A stretch of 64,000 bases of DNA from Sphingomonas_R arantia (lineage in GTDB: Bacteria > Pseudomonadota > Alphaproteobacteria > Sphingomonadales > Sphingomonadaceae), in the NCBI RefSeq assembly GCF_042682045.1, contig NZ_JBHUGS010000005.1:1-64000 (forward strand), in the 5' to 3' direction. Within the stretch, counting starts at the first letter, position 1; the number at the start of each line of letters is the position of its first letter. This document shows, piece by piece, positions 16,551 through 25,202 of the stretch. Under the pieces are notes generated by a model, which saw only the letters and a list, made by a program, of their open reading frames with translations, made no database searches and was not told the DNA's origin. The position numbers were made by a program, and so were the translations under genes.

Positions 16551-17471
16551 ATGTCCATTCGTTCCAGCGACGTCGGAGGCGTCGATCAGGTCATCCTGCC
16601 CCCCGTCCGCGATCTGGGCGACGGCTTCACCGTGCGCCGTGCGCTTCCCTCCGCGCATCGTCGCATGGTCGGGCCCTTCATCTTCTTCGACCAGATGGGC
16701 CCCGCGGCGTTCCGCGGCGGCGAAGGGCTCGACGTCCGGCCCCACCCGCATATCGGTCTTGCCACCGTCACCTATCTGCTCGAGGGCGAAATCCTGCACC
16801 GCGACAGCGTCGGCTCCGTCCAGTCGATCCACCCGGGCGAGGTCAACTGGATGACGGCCGGATCGGGCATCGTTCATTCCGAACGTACCAGCCCGGAGGT
16901 GCGCGCGACCGACGCTAAGCTGTTCGGCCTGCAGACATGGCTAGCCCTGCCGGCCGATCGGGAGGAGGTCGCGCCCGATTTCGACCATTACCAGGCCCAG
17001 GACATTCCGATCACGCAGGCGGACGGCACTCGCTTCACACTCATCGCCGGCCGGTCCGACGGTCTCGTATCGCCGGTGAAGACCTTCTCGGACCTCGTCT
17101 ATGCCGACATCCACCTGCAACCCGGCGCACGGTATCAGGTCCGGGCCGAGCATATCGAACGCGCGCTCTACGTCGTGGGCGGATCGATCGCGGTCGTCGG
17201 CCAGACCGGCAGCTTCGCGATCGGCGAACTCGTCGTCCTGAAGCCCGATGCGGAGATCGTCGTCCAGGCCCCGCAGGGCGCGCGGCTGATGCTGATCGGC
17301 GGCGAGCCGTTCCCCGAGCGGCGCCACATCTTCTGGAACTTCGTCTCGTCGCGTGAAGACCGCATCGAGCAGGCAAAGCTGGACTGGAAAACGGATCGCT
17401 TCCCACATGTACCCGGCGAAACGAACTTCATTCCGCTCCCCGCACAGCCGGAACCGGTCCGCTATCCATAA
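16551..17471 (+). CDS. Pirin-family protein (long type)
   Basis: The 306-residue protein is a full-length pirin with the metal site motifs RPHPHIGLATVTYL and GSGIVHSERT in the N-terminal cupin. The C-terminal domain ends in ERRHIFWNFVSS and the family's terminal FIPLP.QPEPVRYP. The start is the ATG at 16551; the frame extends upstream inside the previous gene. A remnant of a close paralogue, covering only this last segment, lies at 36425-36601. Pirins are redox-sensitive regulators or quercetinases; which applies here is unknown. Confidence 0.88.
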   Translation: MSIRSSDVGGVDQVILPPVRDLGDGFTVRRALPSAHRRMVGPFIFFDQMGPAAFRGGEGLDVRPHPHIGLATVTYLLEGEILHRDSVGSVQSIHPGEVNWMTAGSGIVHSERTSPEVRATDAKLFGLQTWLALPADREEVAPDFDHYQAQDIPITQADGTRFTLIAGRSDGLVSPVKTFSDLVYADIHLQPGARYQVRAEHIERALYVVGGSIAVVGQTGSFAIGELVVLKPDAEIVVQAPQGARLMLIGGEPFPERRHIFWNFVSSREDRIEQAKLDWKTDRFPHVPGETNFIPLPAQPEPVRYP

Positions 17472-17498
17472 GCATCCAGAGGGAGGGGAGACACCGGC

Positions 17499-18092
17499 AT
17501 GGGCGCACGGGTCATCGGTAAGGGGCGGATCGAGGCGTTCAGCGACGGCGTGATCGCGATCATCATCACGATCATGGTGCTGGAACTGAAGGTCCCGCAC
17601 GGCACCGGCTTCGCCGATCTGCTGCCGACCGTGCCGGTGCTGCTCGGCTACCTGCTCAGCTTCGCCTATGTCGGCATCTACTGGAACAATCATCACCATC
17701 TGTTCCAGGCCGCGCACGGCGTCACCGGGCCGATCCTGTGGGCGAACCTGCATCTCCTGTTCTGGATGTCGCTCATCCCGTTCGTCACCAGCTGGATCGG
17801 CGAGGCGGGCGACGCCGTCGCGCCGGTCGCAAGCTACGGGTTCATCCTGCTGCTGACCGCGGCGGCCTACCGCCTGCTCGCGACCATGCTGGCGCGTCAC
17901 GACGGTCCGGGGTCGCCGCTCGCCGTGGCGCTCAGCGGCGATCGCAAGGGACGGACCTCGCTCATCCTCTATGCGGCCGGGATCGGCGTCTCGTTCCTGT
18001 CCCCGGCGCTCGGCCTCGCCAGCTACGTCGCCGTCGCGCTGATGTGGTTCATGCCCGATCGCCGCGTCGAACGCGTGCTGTTGCGGGATTAG
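17499..18092 (+). CDS. TMEM175/DUF1211-type potassium channel-like membrane protein
   Basis: The 197-residue protein has about six hydrophobic segments and the family signature R..AFSDG in the first (RIEAFSDGVIAIIITIMVLEL), with NHHH after the second. Bacterial TMEM175 proteins of this length are tetrameric potassium-leak channels. GGAGGGGAGA precedes the ATG. The gene meets the large histidine kinase gene tail to tail with a 4-base overlap of the 3' ends. Its link to the upstream pirins is only proximity. Confidence 0.8.
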   Translation: MGARVIGKGRIEAFSDGVIAIIITIMVLELKVPHGTGFADLLPTVPVLLGYLLSFAYVGIYWNNHHHLFQAAHGVTGPILWANLHLLFWMSLIPFVTSWIGEAGDAVAPVASYGFILLLTAAAYRLLATMLARHDGPGSPLAVALSGDRKGRTSLILYAAGIGVSFLSPALGLASYVAVALMWFMPDRRVERVLLRD

Positions 18093-21000
18093 GCTGTTCC
18101 GGACCCGGCCGACAGCGGCACGGTGAACTCGAACGTCGTGCCCGCGCCCGCCGCCGACCGCACGTCGAGCACACCGCCATGCGCCGCGATGATCGATCGG
18201 CAGATCGCCAGCCCCATCCCCATCCCGCTGTCCTTCGTCGTGTAGAACGCGTCGAACACACGCGGCACCGCGGCCGGATCGAGCCCGGGGCCGTTGTCCG
18301 CGACCGTCACGGTGACGCTGTCCCCGCCCCGCACCGACGCCAGCGTCAGGCGCCGCGCCACGGCCGGGATCGCGTCCATCGCCTCGATCGCGTTGATGAC
18401 GAGGTTGTAGACCACCTGGCGCAGCTGCACCGCATCCCCCGCCACGCACTCGTCCCCGGCCTCCAGCTCCGTCACGACGGAGACGCCGCGCCCGTCGATC
18501 TCGCTCGCGGCGAGCTTCAGCACCTCGGTGATGATCGTGTCGATCGATATCGGCGCGAGCACGACCGGGATCTGCTTGGCCAGCCCGCGCAGCGCCTTCA
18601 CGATATCGGCGGCGCGCAACCCGTCCTCGCGGATGCTTTCCAGGCTCGCCTGCACCTCGGCGATATCGGGCTCGGCCCGCCGCAGCCAGCGCAGCCCGGC
18701 CCCGGCATTCGACACGATGACCGCCAGCGGCTGGTTGATCTCGTGCGCGATCGATGCCGCCAGATTGGCCATGACATTCAGGTGGGACGTCTTGGCAAGC
18801 TCCGCTCGCGCCAGCCGCAGCGACGTCTCGGTTGTCGCGCGCAGCCGGTTCTCCTCGACCAGGTCCGCATATAACGTCGCGGTGGTGATCGAGATCGCGG
18901 CCTGCGCGGCGATGATCTCCAGCATGGTCAGCAGGCCGGGCGTGAACACGCCGGACGCCAGGTTGTTCTCCAGGTACAGCAGCCCGATCAGGTCGCCCTG
19001 CTTCATCAGCGGCAGGCACAGGATCGACCGCCGCCCGGCCAGCGCCGCCTGCGTCGTCGGGTCGAACCGGCGGTCATGCTGCGCATCGTCCAGAACCAGG
19101 CTCCGCCGCGTACGCAACACGGTGTTGAGCAGCCCGATCGGAATGTCGTCCCCCGTCGGGCCGGTCGACACGCGATCGAACGTCACGCCGCCATCGGCCA
19201 CATGCACGCGCGCCTCGATCATCGGCACCCCGTCGCAGATCAGGATCAGCAACCCGGTCCGCGCCGCGGCATGGACCAGCACCTGCCGCATCAGCGTCTC
19301 GATCAGCCGGTCGAGCACGATCTCCTCGGCCACCGCGCGCGCGGAGGCGAGCGCGGTGGCGACGTCGAATTGCGCCTGCTCCAGTGCCACCACCGGCTGA
19401 TGACCGGGCGCACCCGGCGCGACGGCGGCACGGTCGTCGAGCCGCGCCGCCATGGCGACGGCCCCCAGCCGCCGGAACGCCTCGCGCGACAGGCGGTAAT
19501 GATGCCGCGCGGCAGACGCCATGTCGTGCGTCGCCAGCAGGTCGCCGGCCAGCCGGTGCGCCAGCGCCTCCTCGCCCGAGAAACCCGACGCCAGCGCCGC
19601 GGCGGCCGCCCGATCATAGCGCGCGGCCGCACCCGGCACGTCGCCGTTCAGCCGCGCGATCTCGGCCTCCACGATCAGCATCTTGCTGCGGAATACCGGC
19701 GGGTTCAGCGCCGCCCATCCCGCCAGCCGGTCGCGGTCGCGCGCCAGGCACGGCAGGACGTCGCGCGCGCCACCGTCCGCATGAGCCAGCGCCACCGACC
19801 GGAAAAGGTGGAAATCGGCGACGTTGATGTTCGCGATCAGCGACCAGATCAGCGCTTCGGTCGCGCCCAGCCATGCCGCGGCGGCCGCGTATCGCCCGCG
19901 ATACACCTCGCCCATGCCCGCATAGAGCCGCTCCCATGCGATGGTCGGGATCGAGATCGGCCGCCCGTCCTCGTCCGCCAGCCGCTGTTCGCCCGGACCG
20001 GCCACCGCGGCCGGATCGTCGCCGTCGCGCAACGCGCGGACCAGGCCGTGCTGCGCGGCGATGATCCCCTCCACGTCGCGATAGCCGACGTGGCGCGTCA
20101 GGGTGAAGCCATCCTGGATGTCCCGCTCGACCTGCGCCAGCGGCTCGCCGATCGCGATGACGTCCGTGATGATATGGTTGCAGGCATAGCATGCCATGCC
20201 GAGGTCGCCGGTCGAAATCCCGACCGCCGCGCCCGCACGCGCATGGGCCAGCGCATCCGACAGCGGCGCGGTGAACGGCGTGACCTGGTCCAGCGCGACC
20301 AGCGCCGACGTGCGCGACGCGCTGTAGTCATACCGCTCCACGATCGCCAGCGCGACCTCCGAATAGGCGCGCCCGTCCGCATAGGCATCGTAATGCCGCG
20401 CGATGTAGACGCCGAACCACGCGAGCCCCGTGGGACTGCTCGGTGTCAGCCCGTGGTCCAGCGTCAGCTCCACCATCTTGGCGAGATGGAGGAAGCTCAG
20501 ATCGTCCTCGATGAAGAAGGACGACGAGAGTGTGGCGAGCAACTCCATCGTCACCGCCACGCCGATGTCGGTCGTCGTGGGCAGTTCGACCAACGCCGCG
20601 ATCGGCCGGTCGCCCAGCTTGGCACCGACGATATCGTACGCGGTACGCAGTTGAACGGGCGTGGGATGGCGCGGCAGATCGACGTCGAACAGCGCGAGAC
20701 CGGCCAGCGCCGCCGCCACCGCCGCCTCGTACTTCGACTGGATGGTCAGCAGGATCGCGCGCAGCCGATAGGCACGCGCCCGGTCGATCGGGCGGGACGC
20801 GTGGTCGAGCAGCACGGCGATCGCCCGCTCCGCATCGATCAGGCGGGCATTGGCAAGCAGGCATTCGGCACGCAGCAGGCTGGCGGCATAGGCCATGTCG
20901 GGACGATCGCGCCACGCGTCCGGCCCGAGCAGTTCCAGCGCCTTGGCGACATAGGCCTGCGCGTTGTCGACCGCCGCCGCCAGCTTCGCCCGCCGGGCCG

Positions 21001-23188
21001 CGGCGATCAGCGTCTCCACGAACAGCGTCGCCTGCGCGACGGGCAGCGCGTCGCGGTCGGCACGCTCCACCTGGCTTGCGATATCGAACACATGCTCGCT
21101 TAGGGCGTCGGACCAGACATCCAGCATGATCGTCGCGATCCGTGCATGCACGCGCCCGCGATCGGCGACCTTGGTCAGCCCGTACGCCGCATCGAGCACC
21201 CGATCGTGCGGGAATGCATAACCCGGGCCGCTCCGGACCAGCAGCCCGGCCTCCGCCGCCGCTGCGGCATGGCGGTGCAACGCGTCCGGATCAGCATCCA
21301 TCAGCCGCGACAGCAGCGCGTCGTCGATCCGCCCGCCGATCAGCGCGGCGCGCCCGACCAGATCGCGCGTCGCCGCCGGCAGACGCTGCAACCGCCGGAT
21401 CATCAGCGCGACCACGTCTTCGGGCTGCCCATGCCCCGCCACGCGCGCCGGGTTCCAGATCCAGTGGTCCTGCGCCGGGGCGTAGGTCAGCATGCCCTCA
21501 TCGACCAGCGCGCGCAGCCACTGCCGTACGAAGAACGGATTGCCCGTCGTCCGCTCGTGCAGCATCGCGACGAACGCGTCCGCATCGTTGCCGATCCGGC
21601 CCAGCACCCGCCCGGTCAGCCGCGCGACGTCCTCCACGCCGAGCGGCGCGATCGTGAGTTCGGTCAGGGCGGGAATGCCCTGATCCGCCACGCCGCGGAT
21701 CGCGGCCACCATCGCCTCGGCCCGCGGCTCGGCATCGCGATACGCGATCACCAGCAGGACATGAGCCGGCAGGCTCGCGGCAAACGCCTCGATAAAGCCC
21801 GCCGTCGCGTCGTCGGCCCATTGCACGTCGTCGACGAACAGCAGCAGCGGCGTCTCGCGACCGGCGAAGGCCGCGAACACGTTCGACAGCGCCGCGTGGA
21901 ACCGCGCCTTCGCCTGCAGCGGCGGCAGGTCGAGCAGCGCGGGCGTCGGCCCGATCAGCAGTTCGATCTCGGGCGCCAGGTCGACGATCAAGCGTCCATG
22001 CCCGCCGAGCGCCTGGATCAGCACCGCCCCCATGCGCGCGATCTCCGCATCGCCGCGCGCCAGCACGCCGGTGACCAGCGCTTCCACCGCCTGCCCGAGC
22101 GCATGGTTGGGAATGTCGGTGCGCAGCCGTTCGCACTTGCCGTGGACCATGTTGACCGCGGACGCTTCGAACGCGCCGGCCAACGCGCGGACCAGCGCGC
22201 TCTTGCCGACCCCGGCCGCCCCCTCGATCAGGACGATCTCCGACGCACCGCTCGTCGCCACCCGGCGGAACGCCTGCCCCAGCCGCGCCGTCTCCGCCTC
22301 GCGACCGACGAACGCATCCGCCCGGTCGTTCAGCAGCGGCGCGTCCGCCGTGCCGAGCGCGAACGGCTCGATCGTGCCCCGCGCGTCCCACGCCTCGCGG
22401 CATTGCTGCAGGTCCGTCACCAGCGCGGCCGCACTCTGGTAGCGATCGGCGGCATCCTTCGCGATCAGCTTCATCACGACCGAACCGATCGCTTCCGGCA
22501 CATCGCTGCGGACGCGGTGCGGCGCCGGCGGTTCGGCGGCGAGATGCGCGTGCAACCACCCGGCGGCAGTGGTCGCAGTAAACGGCAACCGCCCGGTCAG
22601 CCGCTCGTAGAAAATGATCCCCAGCGCATACAGGTCGCTGCGGACATCGCCGCCGGGCTGCACCCCGCGCAAGCTCTCCGGCGCGGCATAGGGCATGTCC
22701 GCCTCGTGCCGGTTCGGCGGCGGCGCATCCGAATGGGCGGGGCAGCAGAACCCGAGCGCCGTGAGCCTGACGGTGCCGTCGGTGTGCGCCACGATCCGCG
22801 CCGGGCACAGCGCGCGGTGGATCAGCCCCGCCCGGTGCATGCCGTCCAGCGCACCCGCCGCGGCCTCCGCCCCGCGCAGGAACGCACCGATATCGCGGTC
22901 CTGCCCTCTGCCGCCATCGCTCGACGAACCGCGATCGTCATAGACCAGGCTTAGCCCATCGCCGGTCCGGATCCGCGCGATCGGCACCATCGCCCACGCC
23001 GCATCCAGCTGATCGCGGATCGCGAACTCATGCTCCAGCGCGGCGATGTCGGCCGCCGCCTCCCACGGCCCGCAGGCGACGATCATGGTCTCGCCCGACG
23101 CCCGATCCTCGCGGCGATAGCGCGTCCCGTTGCCGGCCGGGAGTGCGCTCTGCCGACCGCTGCGCAGCCATTCTTCGTCGAAATGCAC
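18089..23188 (-). CDS. Giant hybrid sensor: kinase-like domain, AAA/TPR-like core, GAF, histidine kinase
   Basis: The ~1699-residue cytoplasmic protein combines four parts. Residues 1-270 are protein-kinase-like, but HRALCPARI at 124-132 replaces HRDLKPxN and LGF at 145-147 replaces DFG. Residues ~290-600 are an AAA ATPase with Walker A GAAGVGKS at 323-330. A long helical middle follows, then a GAF domain (~1270-1430). The C-terminal histidine kinase has phospho-acceptor His1482 in AHEINQPL, N box LVINAIEAM and G boxes DNGPGLD and GMGMGLA. I chose a GTG start at 23188; an ATG at 23086 is possible, and the frame's upstream part antisense to the regulator gene is unlikely. Two response regulators diverge from it. 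Confidence 0.85.
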   Translation of the reverse strand: MHFDEEWLRSGRQSALPAGNGTRYRREDRASGETMIVACGPWEAAADIAALEHEFAIRDQLDAAWAMVPIARIRTGDGLSLVYDDRGSSSDGGRGQDRDIGAFLRGAEAAAGALDGMHRAGLIHRALCPARIVAHTDGTVRLTALGFCCPAHSDAPPPNRHEADMPYAAPESLRGVQPGGDVRSDLYALGIIFYERLTGRLPFTATTAAGWLHAHLAAEPPAPHRVRSDVPEAIGSVVMKLIAKDAADRYQSAAALVTDLQQCREAWDARGTIEPFALGTADAPLLNDRADAFVGREAETARLGQAFRRVATSGASEIVLIEGAAGVGKSALVRALAGAFEASAVNMVHGKCERLRTDIPNHALGQAVEALVTGVLARGDAEIARMGAVLIQALGGHGRLIVDLAPEIELLIGPTPALLDLPPLQAKARFHAALSNVFAAFAGRETPLLLFVDDVQWADDATAGFIEAFAASLPAHVLLVIAYRDAEPRAEAMVAAIRGVADQGIPALTELTIAPLGVEDVARLTGRVLGRIGNDADAFVAMLHERTTGNPFFVRQWLRALVDEGMLTYAPAQDHWIWNPARVAGHGQPEDVVALMIRRLQRLPAATRDLVGRAALIGGRIDDALLSRLMDADPDALHRHAAAAAEAGLLVRSGPGYAFPHDRVLDAAYGLTKVADRGRVHARIATIMLDVWSDALSEHVFDIASQVERADRDALPVAQATLFVETLIAAARRAKLAAAVDNAQAYVAKALELLGPDAWRDRPDMAYAASLLRAECLLANARLIDAERAIAVLLDHASRPIDRARAYRLRAILLTIQSKYEAAVAAALAGLALFDVDLPRHPTPVQLRTAYDIVGAKLGDRPIAALVELPTTTDIGVAVTMELLATLSSSFFIEDDLSFLHLAKMVELTLDHGLTPSSPTGLAWFGVYIARHYDAYADGRAYSEVALAIVERYDYSASRTSALVALDQVTPFTAPLSDALAHARAGAAVGISTGDLGMACYACNHIITDVIAIGEPLAQVERDIQDGFTLTRHVGYRDVEGIIAAQHGLVRALRDGDDPAAVAGPGEQRLADEDGRPISIPTIAWERLYAGMGEVYRGRYAAAAAWLGATEALIWSLIANINVADFHLFRSVALAHADGGARDVLPCLARDRDRLAGWAALNPPVFRSKMLIVEAEIARLNGDVPGAAARYDRAAAAALASGFSGEEALAHRLAGDLLATHDMASAARHHYRLSREAFRRLGAVAMAARLDDRAAVAPGAPGHQPVVALEQAQFDVATALASARAVAEEIVLDRLIETLMRQVLVHAAARTGLLILICDGVPMIEARVHVADGGVTFDRVSTGPTGDDIPIGLLNTVLRTRRSLVLDDAQHDRRFDPTTQAALAGRRSILCLPLMKQGDLIGLLYLENNLASGVFTPGLLTMLEIIAAQAAISITTATLYADLVEENRLRATTETSLRLARAELAKTSHLNVMANLAASIAHEINQPLAVIVSNAGAGLRWLRRAEPDIAEVQASLESIREDGLRAADIVKALRGLAKQIPVVLAPISIDTIITEVLKLAASEIDGRGVSVVTELEAGDECVAGDAVQLRQVVYNLVINAIEAMDAIPAVARRLTLASVRGGDSVTVTVADNGPGLDPAAVPRVFDAFYTTKDSGMGMGLAICRSIIAAHGGVLDVRSAAGAGTTFEFTVPLSAGSGTA

Positions 23189-23349
23189 CGCGCGACCCGC
23201 CTTCCCCTGTCGATGGCCGGAGGGATAACAGCGCCCGCGGCCAAGCGCGACCGGCAATGGACCGACGATCCGGCGATACCTTAGGTTAGGTTGCGCCGGA
23301 CGGCCGTTGGGTGCGACGACCCGGTTCGGCCCATCCGCTGGAAGGAAGC
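23189..23349. promoter_or_regulatory. Divergent control region between hybrid kinase and response regulator
   Basis: The 161 bases between the two start codons must hold promoters for both the minus-strand kinase and the plus-strand regulators. TTAGGTTAGGTTG near 23281-23293 is a small direct repeat (TTAGG twice) that could be a regulator site. No promoter could be assigned with confidence. Confidence 0.35.
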
Positions 23350-24012
23350 ATGTTGCGTACCGGTTCCCCCGACATCGAACCCGGAACGGCGGCCGCGGTC
23401 GATCCCGATCTGGCCGGCACCGTCGTGGTCGTCGATGACGATCCGATGGTCCTGAAGGCGATGAGTTCGCTCTTCCGCTCGCTCGGGCTGGAAACGGTGC
23501 TGCACGCGGCCGCCGACGGCATGCTCGAAATGCCGACCCCGCCCGCACCCGCCTGCGTGCTGATGGACATCCGCATGCCGGGGCTCGGCGGCCTCGACGT
23601 GCAGAAACTGCTAACCGTGAAGGGCGAGACGATCCCCGTGATCTTCATCACCGGGCACGGCGATGTCCCGATGAGCGTCACCGCGATGAAGGCCGGCGCG
23701 GTCGATTTCCTGCCCAAGCCGTTCCGCGACGAGGATGTGATCGCCGCCGTCCGCACCGCGCTGCTCCGCGACCGCGACCGCACCGCCGTCGATGCGGTCC
23801 AGGCGCGCTACCGCTCGCTCACCCCGCGCGAGCGCGAGGTCCTGACGCTAGTCTGCGACGGCCTCATGAACAAGCAGATCGCCGGCAAGCTCGGCCTCAG
23901 CGAGATCACCGTGAAGCTCCACCGCGGCAGCATGATGCGCAAGATGGGCGTCCGGATGGTCGCGGATCTCGTCAAGCTGGTTCGCGTGCTGGACTTGCCG
24001 AGCGCAACCTAG
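23350..24012 (+). CDS. FixJ/LuxR-type response regulator
   Basis: The 220-residue protein has a receiver domain with acidic pocket VVDDD, phospho-acceptor Asp73 in LMDIRMPG, Thr in FITGHGD and Lys in LPKPF. The C-terminal LuxR-type helix-turn-helix has LTPREREVL and NKQIAGKLGLSEITVKLHR. It is the probable output of the divergently encoded hybrid histidine kinase. GAAGGA precedes the ATG at 23350. A second, single-domain regulator follows, so signals may branch. Confidence 0.9.
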   Translation: MLRTGSPDIEPGTAAAVDPDLAGTVVVVDDDPMVLKAMSSLFRSLGLETVLHAAADGMLEMPTPPAPACVLMDIRMPGLGGLDVQKLLTVKGETIPVIFITGHGDVPMSVTAMKAGAVDFLPKPFRDEDVIAAVRTALLRDRDRTAVDAVQARYRSLTPREREVLTLVCDGLMNKQIAGKLGLSEITVKLHRGSMMRKMGVRMVADLVKLVRVLDLPSAT

Positions 24013-24092
24013 ACCTAAATATGGTTTCGGCGCCCGGCCGGCGTTTCTACCTCATTCGTTTTGGCGATGGGCGCATGCCCGGAAAAGGAAGC

Positions 24093-24470
24093 ATGAGCAT
24101 CGCAAGCCCCGCCGTCGCCATCGTCGAGGACGACGCCGCCGTGCGAACGGCCGTCGGCAACATGGTGCGATCGCTCGGCCTGCGCGCCTGCCCCTACGAC
24201 TCAGCCGAGGCATATCTGGCCGTGCTGCCGGGCGACATCGACTGCATCATCTCCGACGTGAACATGCCCGGCATGTCCGGGCTCGATTTCCAGGAGGCCC
24301 TCCGCGCACAGGGGGTCACGACGCCGTTCATCGTCATGACCGGGTTCGCCACCGACGCCATGGCCGCGCGGGCGAACGCCAACGGGGCCTGGTGCTTCCT
24401 CGAAAAACCCTGCGATCCCGAAGCCATCGTCGGCTGCCTGCGCCGCGTGTTCCACGACCTGCCGGACTGA
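24093..24470 (+). CDS. Single-domain response regulator (CheY-like)
   Basis: The 125-residue protein is a bare receiver domain: VEDD acidic pocket, phospho-acceptor Asp55 in ISDVNMPGMSG, Thr in VMTGF and Lys in LEKPCDP. It lacks an output domain, so it probably acts as a phosphate sink or protein-binding switch beside the FixJ-type regulator. GGAAAAGGAAGC is its ribosome site. The frame upstream of this ATG reaches 24021, but the internal start fits the family. Confidence 0.85.
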   Translation: MSIASPAVAIVEDDAAVRTAVGNMVRSLGLRACPYDSAEAYLAVLPGDIDCIISDVNMPGMSGLDFQEALRAQGVTTPFIVMTGFATDAMAARANANGAWCFLEKPCDPEAIVGCLRRVFHDLPD

Positions 24471-24484
24471 CGCCGGCCGCCCGC

Positions 24485-25186
24485 TCAGCCGCCCACAGGC
24501 TCGGCCGACCGCGGATGCAGCGCGCAGGCGATCGTGCCCGCCAGCACCAATCCGCCGGCCACCGCCAGCGCGGCCGACAACCCCCAACGCGACACAATCA
24601 CCGCCCCGATGACCGCCCCGACAAAGATTGCCGCGACCGATGCGACCCGCCGCCCGATATTCGGATTGCCGCCGCCCGCCAGGCTGGAGTCCGCCGCCAG
24701 CCCCGTCAGCGTCAGCGTCAGTACGGTCGTGGTCAGGTCCGGGATCTTCAGCTGGCGGATCGTCGCGTTGCGGAACCCCATGGTGACGGCGGTCAGCGCG
24801 ATGATCGCGTAGAGCCGCCCGTCCGGGCTCTGCGCCGCCACGTCGAACCCGGTCGCGACCGCCGCCGCGATCCAGAGCAGCCCCGCCTCGACCAGTGCGG
24901 CGACCAGCAGCCAGCGGCGCAGCGGCTTGTCGGCATGCGCCCTGCCCGTCCGCCCGGCGGCGAGCGCGCCGATCAGGAACGCCCCGATCGCGACGACATA
25001 GGACGGCGCATGGAAATTCGGCGTGCCCGCCGTCGCAAAGCCCAGGAACACGACATTCCCGGTCATGTTGGCGGTGAACACCTTGCCCAGCCCCAGCACG
25101 CTGATCGCATCGACCAGTCCGGTCGCGACCGACAGGGTCAGCATCAACGGGACCCGCGGGTCGAATGGAGGGGGCGCAGCACTCAT
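24485..25186 (-). CDS. YoaK/DUF1275-family membrane protein
   Basis: The 233-residue protein has about six hydrophobic segments and family motifs: GLVDAISVLGLG.VF.ANMTGNVVFLG in the N-terminal third and MGFRNATIRQLKIPDLTTTVLT in the middle. DUF1275 proteins are inner-membrane proteins of unknown transport function. It converges with the single-domain response regulator. A 16-base gap separates it from the upstream porin gene on the same strand, so it may be the last gene of that operon. Confidence 0.8.
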   Translation of the reverse strand: MSAAPPPFDPRVPLMLTLSVATGLVDAISVLGLGKVFTANMTGNVVFLGFATAGTPNFHAPSYVVAIGAFLIGALAAGRTGRAHADKPLRRWLLVAALVEAGLLWIAAAVATGFDVAAQSPDGRLYAIIALTAVTMGFRNATIRQLKIPDLTTTVLTLTLTGLAADSSLAGGGNPNIGRRVASVAAIFVGAVIGAVIVSRWGLSAALAVAGGLVLAGTIACALHPRSAEPVGG

Positions 25187-25202
25187 CGATCGAAATCCTT
25201 CT

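Noticed and set aside
16941..19019. 692-codon minus-strand frame across the pirin, TMEM175 and kinase genes
   Set aside because: It spans three well supported genes in antisense or other frames and has shadow-type composition.
19076..21103. Long plus-strand frame opposite the giant histidine kinase
   Set aside because: It is a mirror of the GC-rich coding strand: Arg/Gly/Asp-rich, no family features, and it lies completely within a gene with clear domains.
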